Assembly (NCBI GenBank): GCA_963792125.1 | Contig: CAWBVA010000003.1 | Span: 62,001-126,000, forward strand | Length of the DNA stretch: 64,000 nucleotides | Reading direction: 5' to 3' | Origin: Methanocella_A sp963792125 | Lineage (GTDB): Archaea; Halobacteriota; Methanocellia; Methanocellales; Methanocellaceae | Shown here: in pieces, positions 34,056-43,794 of the stretch | Numbering within the stretch: position 1 is the stretch's first letter | Layout: each line of letters begins with the position of its first letter | Notes under the pieces: generated by a model | Told to the model about the DNA's origin: nothing | What the model saw: the letters and a program-made list of their open reading frames with translations, nothing else | Database searches by the model: none | Translations under genes and position numbers: made by a program

Positions 34056-34256
34056 ATGGGAAACATAAGGCAGACATACATCAAGAGCACCGCAGACACA
34101 CTGTTAAGAGTGTACCCGAACGAGTTCACCACCGACTTCGACGAGAACAAGGACAAGGTCTCCAGGCTTGCAAAAATCCAGACAAAGAACGTCCGGAATC
34201 ACATTGCCGGATACATCACCGCCAGAAAGACCTCCAAGGGCAGCAAGAGATATTAA
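34056..34256 (+). CDS. rps17e: Ribosomal protein S17e
   Basis: 66 residues, the size of archaeal S17e. IRQTYIKSTADTLLRVYPNE and IQTKNVRNHIAGYITARK are diagnostic. Small-subunit protein found in archaea and eukaryotes. Confidence 0.96.
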   Translation: MGNIRQTYIKSTADTLLRVYPNEFTTDFDENKDKVSRLAKIQTKNVRNHIAGYITARKTSKGSKRY

Positions 34257-34320
34257 ACAGATAAGCGAGTGGCAGGCAATCACCCCTTCGCTTGTAAGAC
34301 AAATTACTAATCAGGTTATC

Positions 34321-34542
34321 ATGGAAGAAGTCATTAAATTACATGAATATAAAGTGCGTATCAAAGGAAATAAAATCAACAGAGATCCGTTCGTAGAAGT
34401 ATTCATCATCCAGGCGAAAAACAAGCGCGATGCGGGGAAACAAGTAGACACGATCATTAAGGACCCTTCCCCCGAGGGAAGGCTTTACAAGTATGGGCAT
34501 TGTGAAGAGCGTTTCTTCTCGGAAATCGAGCCGATAAACTGA
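34321..34542 (+). CDS. Small protein, paralogue A
   Basis: 73 residues (MEEVIKLHEYKVRIKG). Shares with the next gene a layout of strand-(A/D)-helix-P-x-YG: FVEVFIIQAKNKRDAGKQVD and RLYKYGHCE. Unknown family, likely a tandem duplicate pair. Confidence 0.55.
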   Translation: MEEVIKLHEYKVRIKGNKINRDPFVEVFIIQAKNKRDAGKQVDTIIKDPSPEGRLYKYGHCEERFFSEIEPIN

Positions 34543-34609
34543 CCTTTTTTCTGTCAGTGCCGTGCCTATACACTCTTATATTAAAACAAATTATATCTCT
34601 GTGATGGCT

Positions 34610-34870
34610 ATGGATGAATATTATTACGAAGTATGCTTTACCGTATCACCCGATGGCAGGACTAATCAAATCACCTACGTTAAGCCGGATCACATCTTCT
34701 ACGGCAACAAACAGGAAGACCTGGTCTTTAAAGTAAGGGCAGACAGCGAGGAAGAGGCTGAAGAGAATGCCCGCAAGCTGCTTGTCAATCCGGACGACCA
34801 GTACGTCAGGAAGTACGGGCCGGGTATCGAGGTCAAGACGAAATTTGTCCGTAAAATCCTCTACCTGTAA
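34610..34870 (+). CDS. Small protein, paralogue B
   Basis: 86 residues from the ATG at 34610 (GTGAT just upstream); an ATG at 34604 is possible. DLVFKVRADSEEEAEENARK and QYVRKYGPGIEVK parallel the preceding gene. Unknown function. Confidence 0.55.
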   Translation: MDEYYYEVCFTVSPDGRTNQITYVKPDHIFYGNKQEDLVFKVRADSEEEAEENARKLLVNPDDQYVRKYGPGIEVKTKFVRKILYL

Positions 34871-35129
34871 AAACTCGCAGGCTGCTTTTCTCGGACCATA
34901 CTATTTTCATATGACCGACATCCGTTTAAAGTAATGGGACTATGCCGTTTTTTATCATTCCCGCAAAAAGAAGATCATCTTATCATCAAACGAGTTCCTG
35001 CGATCTTAAACTGTCCTGGTGTCAGGAGTCTCACGCCAGGATACCGCCCGGTGCCAGCCCGGGTAAATACCATCAATCATTATACTGTTGACACAGCAAC
35101 ATCTCATAAAAAGCAGAAGTGCCAAAAAT

Positions 35130-36056
35130 TTATGTTTTGGCCTTCCGGGCTTTCTTCTTCAGGTACAGCGCGGCGCTGACCCCGGCGCAGGCGCCTTCGC
35201 CCACGGCCTTGGATATCTGGTGGATGCCCCCTGTCACATCTCCGGCTGCGAACACGCCTTCGACACGCGTGGTCATGTCCGGACGGTTGACCGCAATGTT
35301 GCCCCTTTCGTCCAGTTCCAGGCCCAGTTCCCTTGCCAGCACCGAGTTCGGGGTGCCTCCCTCAATGAAGATGCCGTCGATCTTCAGCGTCTCTGCGGAC
35401 TCGCCCTTGACCGAATACTCGATCGCTTCCACGTTATCGGTTCCTTTGAGAGCGAGCACTCGCACGTTGAAGATTTCCCGGATGTTCGGCTGTGACAGTA
35501 TCTGGTCCCGGTAGGCAGTGGTCTCGATCTCCGGCAGGCTGCTCAGGATGACTACTTCCTTGCAGAGGCCTGCGAGATACAGTGCCGACTTGGCCGCCTG
35601 GTCGCCGTGCCCGATGAGCACCACTCGCTTCCCCTTGTAGAACGAGCCGTCGCAGACAGCACAGTAGGAAACGCCCTTGTAGTTGAACTCCTTCTCGCCG
35701 GGGATGTTGAGCTCCCGGTGCTTCGAGCCGGTGGAGATGATGATGCTGCGGGCATCGAACTCGCCGCTCTCTGTGACGAGCCTGAAGACCTCGTTCCTGG
35801 TAATCCTGCTTATATAAGAAGGCACGTGCATGACGTTGTACCTGCCGAGTTGCTTGTTGAATTTCTCGACCAGCTCTATCCCCTGTATGGAATCGAAGCC
35901 CGGATAGTTCTGCACGTCCCCGGCCTTGGCCAGCTGGGAGTCGAAGATGTTGCCGAAGATCATGGTCGTCAGGTTAGCCCTGCCACAGTATAGCGCCGCG
36001 GTCATGCCTGCCGGCCCGGCGCCGATGATGGCGACATCATAAATCGTATCTGTCAT
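35130..36056 (-). CDS. trxB: Thioredoxin reductase
   Basis: 308 residues from the ATG at 36056, which has AGGAG upstream. FAD motif VAIIGAGPAGMTAALYCGRA, redox-active CAVC at about residue 137 in SYCAVCDGSFYKG, NAD(P) domain VVLIGHGDQAAKSALYLAG, and terminal FAAGDVTGGIHQISKAVGEG. The nucleotide site has G-H-G-D-Q instead of G-G-G-D-S/T, so cofactor preference is not obvious (NADPH or another donor). Confidence 0.93.
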   Translation of the reverse strand: MTDTIYDVAIIGAGPAGMTAALYCGRANLTTMIFGNIFDSQLAKAGDVQNYPGFDSIQGIELVEKFNKQLGRYNVMHVPSYISRITRNEVFRLVTESGEFDARSIIISTGSKHRELNIPGEKEFNYKGVSYCAVCDGSFYKGKRVVLIGHGDQAAKSALYLAGLCKEVVILSSLPEIETTAYRDQILSQPNIREIFNVRVLALKGTDNVEAIEYSVKGESAETLKIDGIFIEGGTPNSVLARELGLELDERGNIAVNRPDMTTRVEGVFAAGDVTGGIHQISKAVGEGACAGVSAALYLKKKARKAKT

Positions 36057-36184
36057 CCGTTTCTCTCCTGTGCTAATATTATTTAGGCCTCGCGGCTTAT
36101 TAATCTTGGCGCCGCTAACCAGATGTGCCATGTAAAATAGCTTTATTTATTATTATCATCTATAGGTGTAAGGTGTTTGACACA

Positions 36185-37064
36185 ATGGACAGAGTAGATC
36201 TCATCCATGAGAACTCACTGTACGTCACCAATATCCGCGGAGCGGTCGTTGTCGTGAAGGTCGGCGGCCACGCGATGGTGGACCCGGCGGCGAGAAGCGG
36301 CATCATCGCCGATATCGTGAAACTGCATAGCCTCGGGGCCAGGCCTGTGATTGTACACGGCGGCGGCCCGGAGATCGACGCAATGATGAAGCGCACCGGG
36401 ATGAGCCCACATTTCGTCGCGGGCCTGCGGGTCACGGACGATGCCACGCTGGAGGTCGTCCGCATGGTGCTCGTCGGCAACGTGAACCCGGACATCGTCA
36501 GCCTCATTTCCCGCCATGGCGGCAAAGGCGTCGGCCTGCTGGGCAACGACGGGAACCTCATCCTGGCCAGGAAGAAGCCTCCCGAGAAAGTCCTGGTCGA
36601 CGGCCGCGAGGAAATGGTCGACTACGGCTGGGTGGGCGAGGTGGAGAATGATCGACCCGACTATCCTGCATGACCTGCTCGCGAAAGGATACATCCCCGT
36701 CGTGTCGCCTGTAGGATACGACCGGGAGGGCCGGTGCCTGAACCTGAACGCGGACACCGCCGCCGGCGACATAGCGGCTGCGCTTAAGGCGAAGAGCCTG
36801 GTCTCGCTGACGGACGTGGACGGCGTCATGATGGACCCGTCCGATAAGAAATCGCTGATAGCTCACCTGACCGAGGCAGAATGCATGGATCTCATCAGGA
36901 AAGGTATAATCTCAAGAGGCATGATACCGAAGATAATGTCCAGCATTGGCGTGTTGAAGGCAGGCACGGAGAGCGTCCACATCATCAATGGCAATGTATC
37001 CCATGCACTGCTGCGGGAGCTGTTGTCCGAAAGGGGCATCGGCACGTCGCTGACGCTGGAGTGA
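36185..37064 (+). CDS. argB: Acetylglutamate kinase, one frameshift
   Basis: The ATG at 36185 begins MDRVDLIHENSLYVTNIRGA. VVKVGGHAM, VHGGGPEIDAMMKR and LLGNDGNLI are the kinase motifs. Near 36645-36655 the frame shifts: the first frame reaches GWVGEVE, the second continues MIDPTILHDLLAKGYIPVV. Removing one of the bases AATG between GAG and ATC restores the protein (~293 residues). Second step of arginine synthesis. Ends 6 bp before UspA. Confidence 0.88.
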
Positions 37065-37070
37065 GGAGCG

Positions 37071-37511
37071 ATGACTGAAGCTGTGAAATATTCCAGGATA
37101 ATGGTCCCGACAGACGGCTCGAGCTACGCGCTCCTGGCGGGACAGCACGCGGTGTACCTGGCGAAAAGCCTCGGCGCCAGCGTGATCGCGCTAAACGTGA
37201 TGGACACTGACATGGCGTTCCATTCGGGCATCCACTATGCCGACGAGGTCTCCCTGATGGAGAAGTCCGGCCAGAAGGCCACCGCAAGCATCAAGGAGCT
37301 ATGCGCCGGTGCGGGCGTGGAGTCAAAGGAACTTATCGTCCGGGGCTCGCCGGCGTCTGCCATCCTGAAAGTGGCGGACGAAGAGCACGTCGACCTCATC
37401 GTCATGGGCACTGTCGGCATGTCGGCGGTCGAACGCGTGCTGCTGGGTAGCGTCTCCGGAAAAGTCTCGCACCACGCTCACTGCCCGGTGCTGCTAGTAC
37501 GGGAAAGGTAA
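37071..37511 (+). CDS. Universal stress protein UspA family
   Basis: 146 residues. N-terminal IMVPTDGSSYALLAGQHAVY and the ATP-binding GTVGMSAVERVLLGSVSGKV near the C-terminus (G-2x-G-9x-G-S). ATG follows GGAG. It lies between argB and a P-type ATPase gene, with 12 bp to the latter; cotranscription likely. Confidence 0.9.
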   Translation: MTEAVKYSRIMVPTDGSSYALLAGQHAVYLAKSLGASVIALNVMDTDMAFHSGIHYADEVSLMEKSGQKATASIKELCAGAGVESKELIVRGSPASAILKVADEEHVDLIVMGTVGMSAVERVLLGSVSGKVSHHAHCPVLLVRER

Positions 37512-37523
37512 GGAGGCAGAACC

Positions 37524-40223
37524 CTGGAGCCCGATCGTCCCTGGCACGCGATCGAGTTAAAAGAAGCTTACAGTATCCTCGGTTCTGGCGAAAAAGGGCT
37601 GAGTGCCAGTAAAGCGGCCAGCCGCCTTGCCGAAAAGGGGCCCAACGAGCTGAAGCGCAAGCCGCCCCGGTCCGTCTTCTCGATTTTCCTGGCACAGTTC
37701 AACAATTTTTTGATATACATCCTGATTGCGGCTACAGGGGTCTCCCTGTTGATCGGCGAGACCGTGGATGCAGGCATCATTGCGGCCATTGTAGTGCTGA
37801 ACGCAGTCCTTGGCACTTACCAGGAGTACCAGGCTGAGCAATCGCTGGAAGCCCTGCAGCGATTCCAGGTCAGGGAAGCTTACGTCCTGCGGGACGGGCA
37901 CAAGATCAAGATAAACGCCTCGGAGCTTGTACCCGGCGATGTCATCGAGCTCGAAGCAGGCGATCGTGTGCCCGCCGACGCCCGGATCATCTGGTCCGCA
38001 CAGTTTTCGGTCGACGAGTCGGCGCTGACCGGGGAGTCGGAAGCGGACTCCAAGGCTCCGGGTACGTTGCCGGAAAATACCGCGGTAGGCGACCTGGAGA
38101 ACATGATCTTTGCCGCCACGACCGCCGTCGACGGCCGGTGCCGTGCCCTCGTCGTCCGGACCGGTATGGACACCGAGATCGGCCGCATTGCCGGCCTGGT
38201 CGAGTCAGGTGTCAAACGAGAGACACCGGTGCAGATCAGCATCAACAAGGCCAGCATCGCCTTCGGCGTCGTCGCCATTGTCGCCTGTACGGTCATATTC
38301 ATCGCAGGCATTGCCGAGGGAAAAGCGCTCTTCGACATGTTCCTCGTGGCAGTGAGCCTGGCAGTCGCAGCAATACCGGAAGGCCTGCCTGCGACCATTA
38401 CGATCATCTTCGCACTGGGCGTCAAGCGGATGGCCGGCCGGAAAGCCATCGTGCGGAAGCTGGCCGCCGTGGAGACGCTGGGCAGCACCGACGTCATCTG
38501 CTCGGACAAGACGGGCACGCTTACGCAGAACGTCATCGTTGTCCGCCAGGATCATGACGCCAGCCGGGACATACGACGTCACAGGCACGGGCTATATCGG
38601 GGAAGGCGATTTCCTGAAGGCCGGACAAAAAGCGGACACGAGCCATGATCCGGGCCTTCAGCAGCTACTGCGGGCAGGCGTGCTCTGCAACAATGCCACC
38701 TACGAGAAAATCGGGCGAATCGCTGATCATTACCGGGGACTCGACAGAAGTGGCTTTGCTGGTTGCCGGGGCAAAGGCGGGCATGTACAAGGTTTTGACA
38801 GAGGACGTATGTCCACGTCAGTTCGAGGTGCCTTTCAGCGCCGAGACCCGGTCCATGTTCACCGTCAACAAGTGCAGCCATGGCCCCATAGTCTGCGCCA
38901 AGGGCGCGCCCGAGGTCATCCTCGGCCGGTGCTCGCACGTGCAGAATGGCAATCGGGTGGAGTCTCTGACCGCGGAGACTAAAGACAGGTTCCTGCGCCA
39001 GAACGAGGCCATGGCCGGACACGGTATGCGTGTGCTCGCTTTTGCCGGCAAAACGTTAGCCGGCCCGGTGCCCGGCAACGTGAGCGACATTGAGTCAGGC
39101 CTGACCTTCCTGGGGCTGGCCGGGATGATCGATCCTCCCCGGCCGGAGGCCCGGGAGTCAGTGGCCCGCTGCCACAGCGCAGGCATCAATGTCGTCATGA
39201 TCACCGGCGACCAGGCGCCCACCGCCTTGAGCATCGCCCGTGACGTGGGCATCGCCGGGAAAGGCGACGAAGTGGTCACCGGCACGGAGATGAACGCCAT
39301 GTCAGACGGTCAGCTTGACGAGCACATCGAGAAGATACGGGTTTACGCTCGTGCTTCGCCGGAGCAGAAGCTGCGTATCGTAGGTGCCATGCAGCGGAAA
39401 GACCATGTGGTCGCGATGACCGGCGACGGTGTCAATGACGCCCCTGCGCTGAAGAACGCTGACATAGGCGTCTCCATGGGCATGAATGGCACAGACGTCG
39501 CCCGGCAGGCCTCGGACATGGTGCTGGCGGACGATAATTTTGCCACCATCGTCAGCGCCGTCGAGGAAGGGCGGAACATCTACGACAACGTCCGCAAGGC
39601 GATCAAGTTCCTGTTCTCCGGCAACGTCGGCGAGGTGCTGGCGATTTTCTTCGGCATCATGCTCAACCTGCCGCTGCCGCTGATAGCCATACAGATACTC
39701 TGGGTGAACCTGATTACGGACAGCCTGCCATCGCTGGCGCTTGGCATGGACCCGCCGGATAAGGGCCTGATGAAGCGTAAGCCCCGCAGGCGCAGCGAAG
39801 GGATCATCAACCGTATGATGCTGCTGGACATGGCATTGATCGGCGGCGTCATCGGCCTCGGGACGCTGGGCATCTTCTACGTGATGATGCCGGCCGGCAT
39901 CGACTACGCCCGGACCATGGCCTTTGCCACACTGGTGATCTTCCAGATGTGGAACGTGATCAATTGCAAGGCCGGGGAGCAGACGGCGTTCAAGGCAGCA
40001 ACGTTTAACAACGTCTTCGCATGGCTGGCGATTGTCATCTCCTGCGCGCTGCTGGCGGCTATCATCTACATACCATTCACGCCGGTACTGTTCGGCGCTG
40101 TGCCCCTGACGTTGAATGACTGGGGGCTGCTTGTTGATCTGGACGCTGCCGGTTTTCATTGTCGTCGAGCTAAGGAAGGCCGTCACAGGGCTGGCATTAA
40201 AAACCAGGGACGTACGCCGGTAA
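37524..40223 (+). CDS. P-type cation-transporting ATPase (type II), three frameshifts
   Basis: About 900 residues once joined: frame A from 37524 to ~38535, frame B to ~38710, frame C to ~40130, and a last frame ending LRKAVTGLALKTRDVRR with TAA at 40221. Landmarks: LAEKGPNELKRKPPRSVFS (N-terminal cation ATPase domain), LTGES, DKTGTLTQN with the phosphorylated Asp, MFTVNK, GDGVNDAPALKNADIGVSMG and the C-terminal six-helix domain. The first usable codon after AAGGAGG is CTG at 37524, which matches the start of the family N-terminus. Ca2+, Mn2+ or Na+ pump; ion unknown. Confidence 0.85.
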
Positions 40224-40306
40224 CGCGGGAAATCCCGTTGCCAAATTATTAATATATTAATCCGCATTGTACTTATGCCGACTGCAGGTCTGCCAGGGGT
40301 GTAAGA

Positions 40307-40912
40307 TTGTCGTCTAAGGATAATTTTAAGATATACAAGGAAGCCGTAGACGTACTCGAGCGCGACGGCATACGGTATGTGATCGGGGGCGGTATCGCCG
40401 TCATGGCGTACGGCCGGACCCGGGACACCAAGGACATCGACCTCTACCTCGAGGATTCCGAGCGTGATCACGCGCTGCAGTCCCTGGCCGGCGCCGGGTT
40501 CGAGGTAGACCCGATGCCCGGCGTCCACTGGCTATGCAAGGGATTCAAGAAGGGCATTACCGTTGATTTCATAATGGAGAACGTCGGCGGCATGCATACG
40601 ACAAAAGAGACACTGGACCACGGCTGGTGGGCATGCATCAACGGCTACCGGATGAAGGTGATGTCCCCGGAGGACCTGATCGTACGGAAGATCATGGCCA
40701 TGCGCAGCGACCGGAACGACTGGTTCGACTGCATCTCTGTCTTATCCAGCACATATGATTCCTTCGACTGGGAGTATTTCAATAAAGTGGCCGCAGTGGA
40801 TTACGAGCGGGCGTTGTCCTTCCTGCTGTACGTCCGGTCGGACCGGGAACACGTCGTGCCTGTGCCGGATGAGGCAGTTAAAGAACTGTATGAAAAAGTC
40901 TGTCCAAAATAA
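40307..40912 (+). CDS. Nucleotidyltransferase-fold protein (DUF6036/AbiEii-like)
   Basis: 201 residues. GGGIAVMAYG at about residue 27 followed by DTKDIDLYL gives the G-G/S...D-x-D core of the family; GITVDFIMENVGG adds the third acidic residue. Start TTG at 40307 after AGGGGTG. No antitoxin partner is adjacent, so a toxin role is not supported by context. Confidence 0.75.
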   Translation: MSSKDNFKIYKEAVDVLERDGIRYVIGGGIAVMAYGRTRDTKDIDLYLEDSERDHALQSLAGAGFEVDPMPGVHWLCKGFKKGITVDFIMENVGGMHTTKETLDHGWWACINGYRMKVMSPEDLIVRKIMAMRSDRNDWFDCISVLSSTYDSFDWEYFNKVAAVDYERALSFLLYVRSDREHVVPVPDEAVKELYEKVCPK

Positions 40913-40955
40913 GTATTTTTTAAACATAGCATCCCAATGATATAGTGGGGTCGGA

Positions 40956-41036
40956 TTCCTGGTCTGTGAATGCGCCCCTCTGCGATCTCTGCGGCCATTT
41001 AACCGCGCCCTGTGTGCTAACACGCACAGCCAGGAA
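40956..41036. repeat. MITE-like repeat, copy 3 (internally deleted)
   Basis: TTCCTGGTCTG at the left end and CGCACAGCCAGGAAAC at the right reproduce both termini of copy 1 (27521-27676). The central GCAGAG arm is missing, so only 81 bp remain. Confidence 0.6.
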
Positions 41037-41063
41037 ACAGTCTGCAGGGACCGTTATTCTGTC

Positions 41064-41098
41064 CGGCCGGCCGCTCACGCGCGTGCGAGTTGCCGGGC
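41064..41098. repeat. Intergenic alternating-CG motif
   Basis: GGCCGGCCGCTCACGCGCGT, then GCGAGTTGCCGGGCC; well-conserved member of the group at 1471 and 25303. Confidence 0.45.
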
Positions 41099-41135
41099 CT
41101 TCGATGCAGCAGCCCATCCACAGGCTTCTATACGC

Positions 41136-41861
41136 TTATTTTTGCATCGCTGCACGGAACATGTCCGTATCGTAGAGCGCATATTTCTTGTTATGCACAG
41201 GCAGCGCGACGTTGCGCACCGGTATACCCGCGAGGGTCCTGCCCTTCTCCATGCCGTTATGGGCATGGCCGTGCAGCACGAGGTCTGCCTTGAACGTGTC
41301 GACAGGATCGGATAAGATAGACGAGCCCAGGAACGGTATGACTTCCGTGTGCTCGCCAATACATGTGTCCCGTACCGGGGCGTAGTGGTAGCAGACGATC
41401 CTGAAGTCCGCTTTCAGCGACTTTAGCTCCCGGTTGATGCGGTTCGCCTCCTTGTAGGTCTCGTTGATGAACATCTTCAGGATGCGCTCGCCAAACGGCG
41501 CAATGCGGCAGTTGAGGAACCCTCCGCAGAAGCCCTTGGTCCCGGCGAAGCCGATGGCGCTGTCGCTCGTGACGTAAACGCCTCGCTCAAGGATGTGCAC
41601 GCCGGTCTCTTCGAGGATGTCCATGATCTCCTCCTGGTTATTGGCCTCGTGGTCGTGATTGCCCAGTACTGTGACGATCTGCCGATCGTAGTAACTAAGC
41701 GACTCGGCAAGCCCGCGAGCCTCCTCGATGAGCCCGCGCGTGGTCAGATCCCCGCACATGACCAGCATATCGGATTCCTTGCAGGCCGACTTGAACAGCG
41801 CCCGGAAAAAGGTCGCCGACCCGGAGCCGAAGTGCAGGTCGCCCATGGCAGCTATTCTGAT
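41136..41861 (-). CDS. Calcineurin-like metallophosphoesterase
   Basis: 241 residues if read from the ATC at 41861-41859. Metal motifs: AMGDLHFGS, VMCGDLTTRG, VTVLGNHDHEA and VLHGHAHNG. The first aspartate lies in AMGDLHFG, too near any ATG for that ATG to be the start. The ATC, preceded by GGAGGG seven bases upstream, is exactly where the usual MRIAAMGDLH start should be. Hence an ATG-to-ATC change, or rare initiation at ATC. An in-frame upstream open region to 42011 has no ribosome site. Confidence 0.8.
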   Translation of the reverse strand: MRIAAMGDLHFGSGSATFFRALFKSACKESDMLVMCGDLTTRGLIEEARGLAESLSYYDRQIVTVLGNHDHEANNQEEIMDILEETGVHILERGVYVTSDSAIGFAGTKGFCGGFLNCRIAPFGERILKMFINETYKEANRINRELKSLKADFRIVCYHYAPVRDTCIGEHTEVIPFLGSSILSDPVDTFKADLVLHGHAHNGMEKGRTLAGIPVRNVALPVHNKKYALYDTDMFRAAMQK

Positions 41862-42032
41862 TGGTGTTCCCTCCGCAGCGTATGTTTTCAGGTAATATTT
41901 GCATTGTGATATATAAATATGGGATTTGCCGTTCTGGCGGATTTTCGTGTTGTTAAGGCACTTCCTGGTCCGGTTGCGAATGTTCTGAGAGAAATTAATA
42001 TAAAAGATCAAAGAGAGCTATAATCGACCTTT

Positions 42033-42602
42033 ATGAGTTACGTTAAAGTCATAGTACTCGCGATTCTGGTCTTAGTGGCATTTACGCTGCTGGCCGGATG
42101 TACTTCACCGGCTTCGCCAACAGCCACGCCGACCCCTGTGCCGGACCAGAACCGGGCTGTCAAACCGGGGGATATCGTCACGGTCGACTATATCGGCAAT
42201 TTTACAAACGGAACGGTCTTTGACACGTCCATGGAGTCGGTGGCGAAGAGCTCCGGCCTCAACATGACCGGACGGTTCTTCGCTCCCCTGGAGTTCACCG
42301 TGGGCAGCGACCAGCTGATAGATGGCTTCGATGAGGCCGTCGCAGGGATGACTGTTAACGAGACAAAGGTTGTCGTTGTCCCCCCGGAGAAGGGCTATGG
42401 GCTTAAACTCGTTCCAGTTAACATAAGCTCGTTTACAGCGCAGAACGTTACGCCTGAGGTGAATGACTCGATATACTACAACGGCAGGTTTTTCACTGTC
42501 GACTCGATCGATACGGGCAACGAAACAGTATATCTCCTGGCAAAGCACCCTCTGGCCGGCGAGACGCTGAAGTTCACCATTATCCTTCGGAGTATCAAAT
42601 AA
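42033..42602 (+). CDS. FKBP-type peptidyl-prolyl isomerase, lipoprotein
   Basis: 189 residues. Lipobox LLAGC after a hydrophobic signal, then a Pro/Thr linker (TSPASPTATPTPVPDQN). The FKBP core runs from DIVTVDYIGNFTNGTVFDTS, through QLIDGFDEAVAGMTVNETK to PPEKGYG. Membrane-anchored outside the cell; assists folding of surface proteins. Confidence 0.9.
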   Translation: MSYVKVIVLAILVLVAFTLLAGCTSPASPTATPTPVPDQNRAVKPGDIVTVDYIGNFTNGTVFDTSMESVAKSSGLNMTGRFFAPLEFTVGSDQLIDGFDEAVAGMTVNETKVVVVPPEKGYGLKLVPVNISSFTAQNVTPEVNDSIYYNGRFFTVDSIDTGNETVYLLAKHPLAGETLKFTIILRSIK

Positions 42603-42767
42603 CCTGTAGTATCAGTAGAGCCGACGCGAGGGTGTCATGGCTGCGGTCATCCTGCAGCCTCATTCCTGCGTTTCCGTGGGAATGCTGCAGCCGCGGTATC
42701 TAAGGCGACCACCGTGTCCGCAGTGTCATTTATTAATACTCGCAGATTAATATATTTTTGTGAGACC

Positions 42768-43655
42768 ATGAGCCTGCAGGAGATCATCAGCTTACGCGAC
42801 GAGATTGTCAGGGCAGGCGAAGTACTGGCCGAGCGCATAGGGGCGAACGCCATCATTATCATCTCTCCGGAGGGCGCAGAGATCCGGCGCAAGTTGCATA
42901 CCAGGATACCCGTCATCCTCGCCCGGCTGGCGGGCGAGTCTGAGGAAGGGGGTGGCACCAACGTGGACATTTTTACCCGTATCCCGGCAGACGTCGATCG
43001 CGAGTCGCTGTTCCTCAAGGTGTCCCGCATCGAGCTGATGAGCGAAGCCGTAGAAGCCGCCTATATCAAAGGCAAGCTCGACGACGGCATCGTGCTGGGC
43101 ATCGTCAGTATCGGCGACGTAAACTCGCTGGTCGTCTTCGACATTACCGATATCCCTTTTATCCGGAAGATGGCGGACCTCGCGTCGATGGTCGACTACG
43201 TGCTCCTTAAGGCCGTGATGAACGTGGCTATCGAGATCGGGCGCGAAGGCAGGGAGGGCAAGCATGTGGGCACCGCTTTTATCATGGGCGACACGGAGAA
43301 GGTGCTCCAGATGTCTCACCAGATCATCCTGAACCCCTACGCAGGCCACAGCTCTACCGACCGCGACATCCGCAACGAGGACACATGGGAGACCGTCAAG
43401 GAGTTTGCGCAGCTCGACGGCATGTTCATCGTCGACGATGGCGGGCACATAATAGCCGCCGGGCGGTACCTCGACGTGAGTGCGAAAGGCGTGACACTGG
43501 TACCCGGACTCGGCGGGAGACACCTGGCCGCTGCGGCTATCACCCAGTGCTCAAAGAGCGTCGCGATCACTGTCTCCGAGTCCAGTGGTACCGTGACTGT
43601 TTACAAGGGCGGAAAAGAGATTTTCCAGCTCAACCCGCGCATCGCCATCATTTGA
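42768..43655 (+). CDS. dacZ: Diadenylate cyclase (DacZ/DisA_N family)
   Basis: 295 residues from the ATG at 42768. The C-terminal domain is the DAC fold: LDGMFIVDDGGHIIAAGRYL, then GLGGRHLAAAAITQCSKSVA with the RH-x-A-A-A motif, and VSESSGTVTVYKGG. The N-terminal ~110 residues are the archaeal DacZ partner domain. Makes cyclic di-AMP from two ATP, a signal for osmotic and potassium balance in euryarchaea. Confidence 0.88.
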   Translation: MSLQEIISLRDEIVRAGEVLAERIGANAIIIISPEGAEIRRKLHTRIPVILARLAGESEEGGGTNVDIFTRIPADVDRESLFLKVSRIELMSEAVEAAYIKGKLDDGIVLGIVSIGDVNSLVVFDITDIPFIRKMADLASMVDYVLLKAVMNVAIEIGREGREGKHVGTAFIMGDTEKVLQMSHQIILNPYAGHSSTDRDIRNEDTWETVKEFAQLDGMFIVDDGGHIIAAGRYLDVSAKGVTLVPGLGGRHLAAAAITQCSKSVAITVSESSGTVTVYKGGKEIFQLNPRIAII

Positions 43656-43794
43656 TGTCCCGGAACCTCCGGGACCTCCTGTCAGGTGGAGGCATTTTGA
43701 TAATAAATAATTACTCCCGGTTATGATATAACCGACAAATATTAATGCTTGCTCATTCTACATAGGTTCATAGGTTTAGATAAGGGGAAAATCA

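Noticed and set aside
40307..40912. Toxin-antitoxin pair
   Set aside because: Only the nucleotidyltransferase is present; no antitoxin gene beside it.
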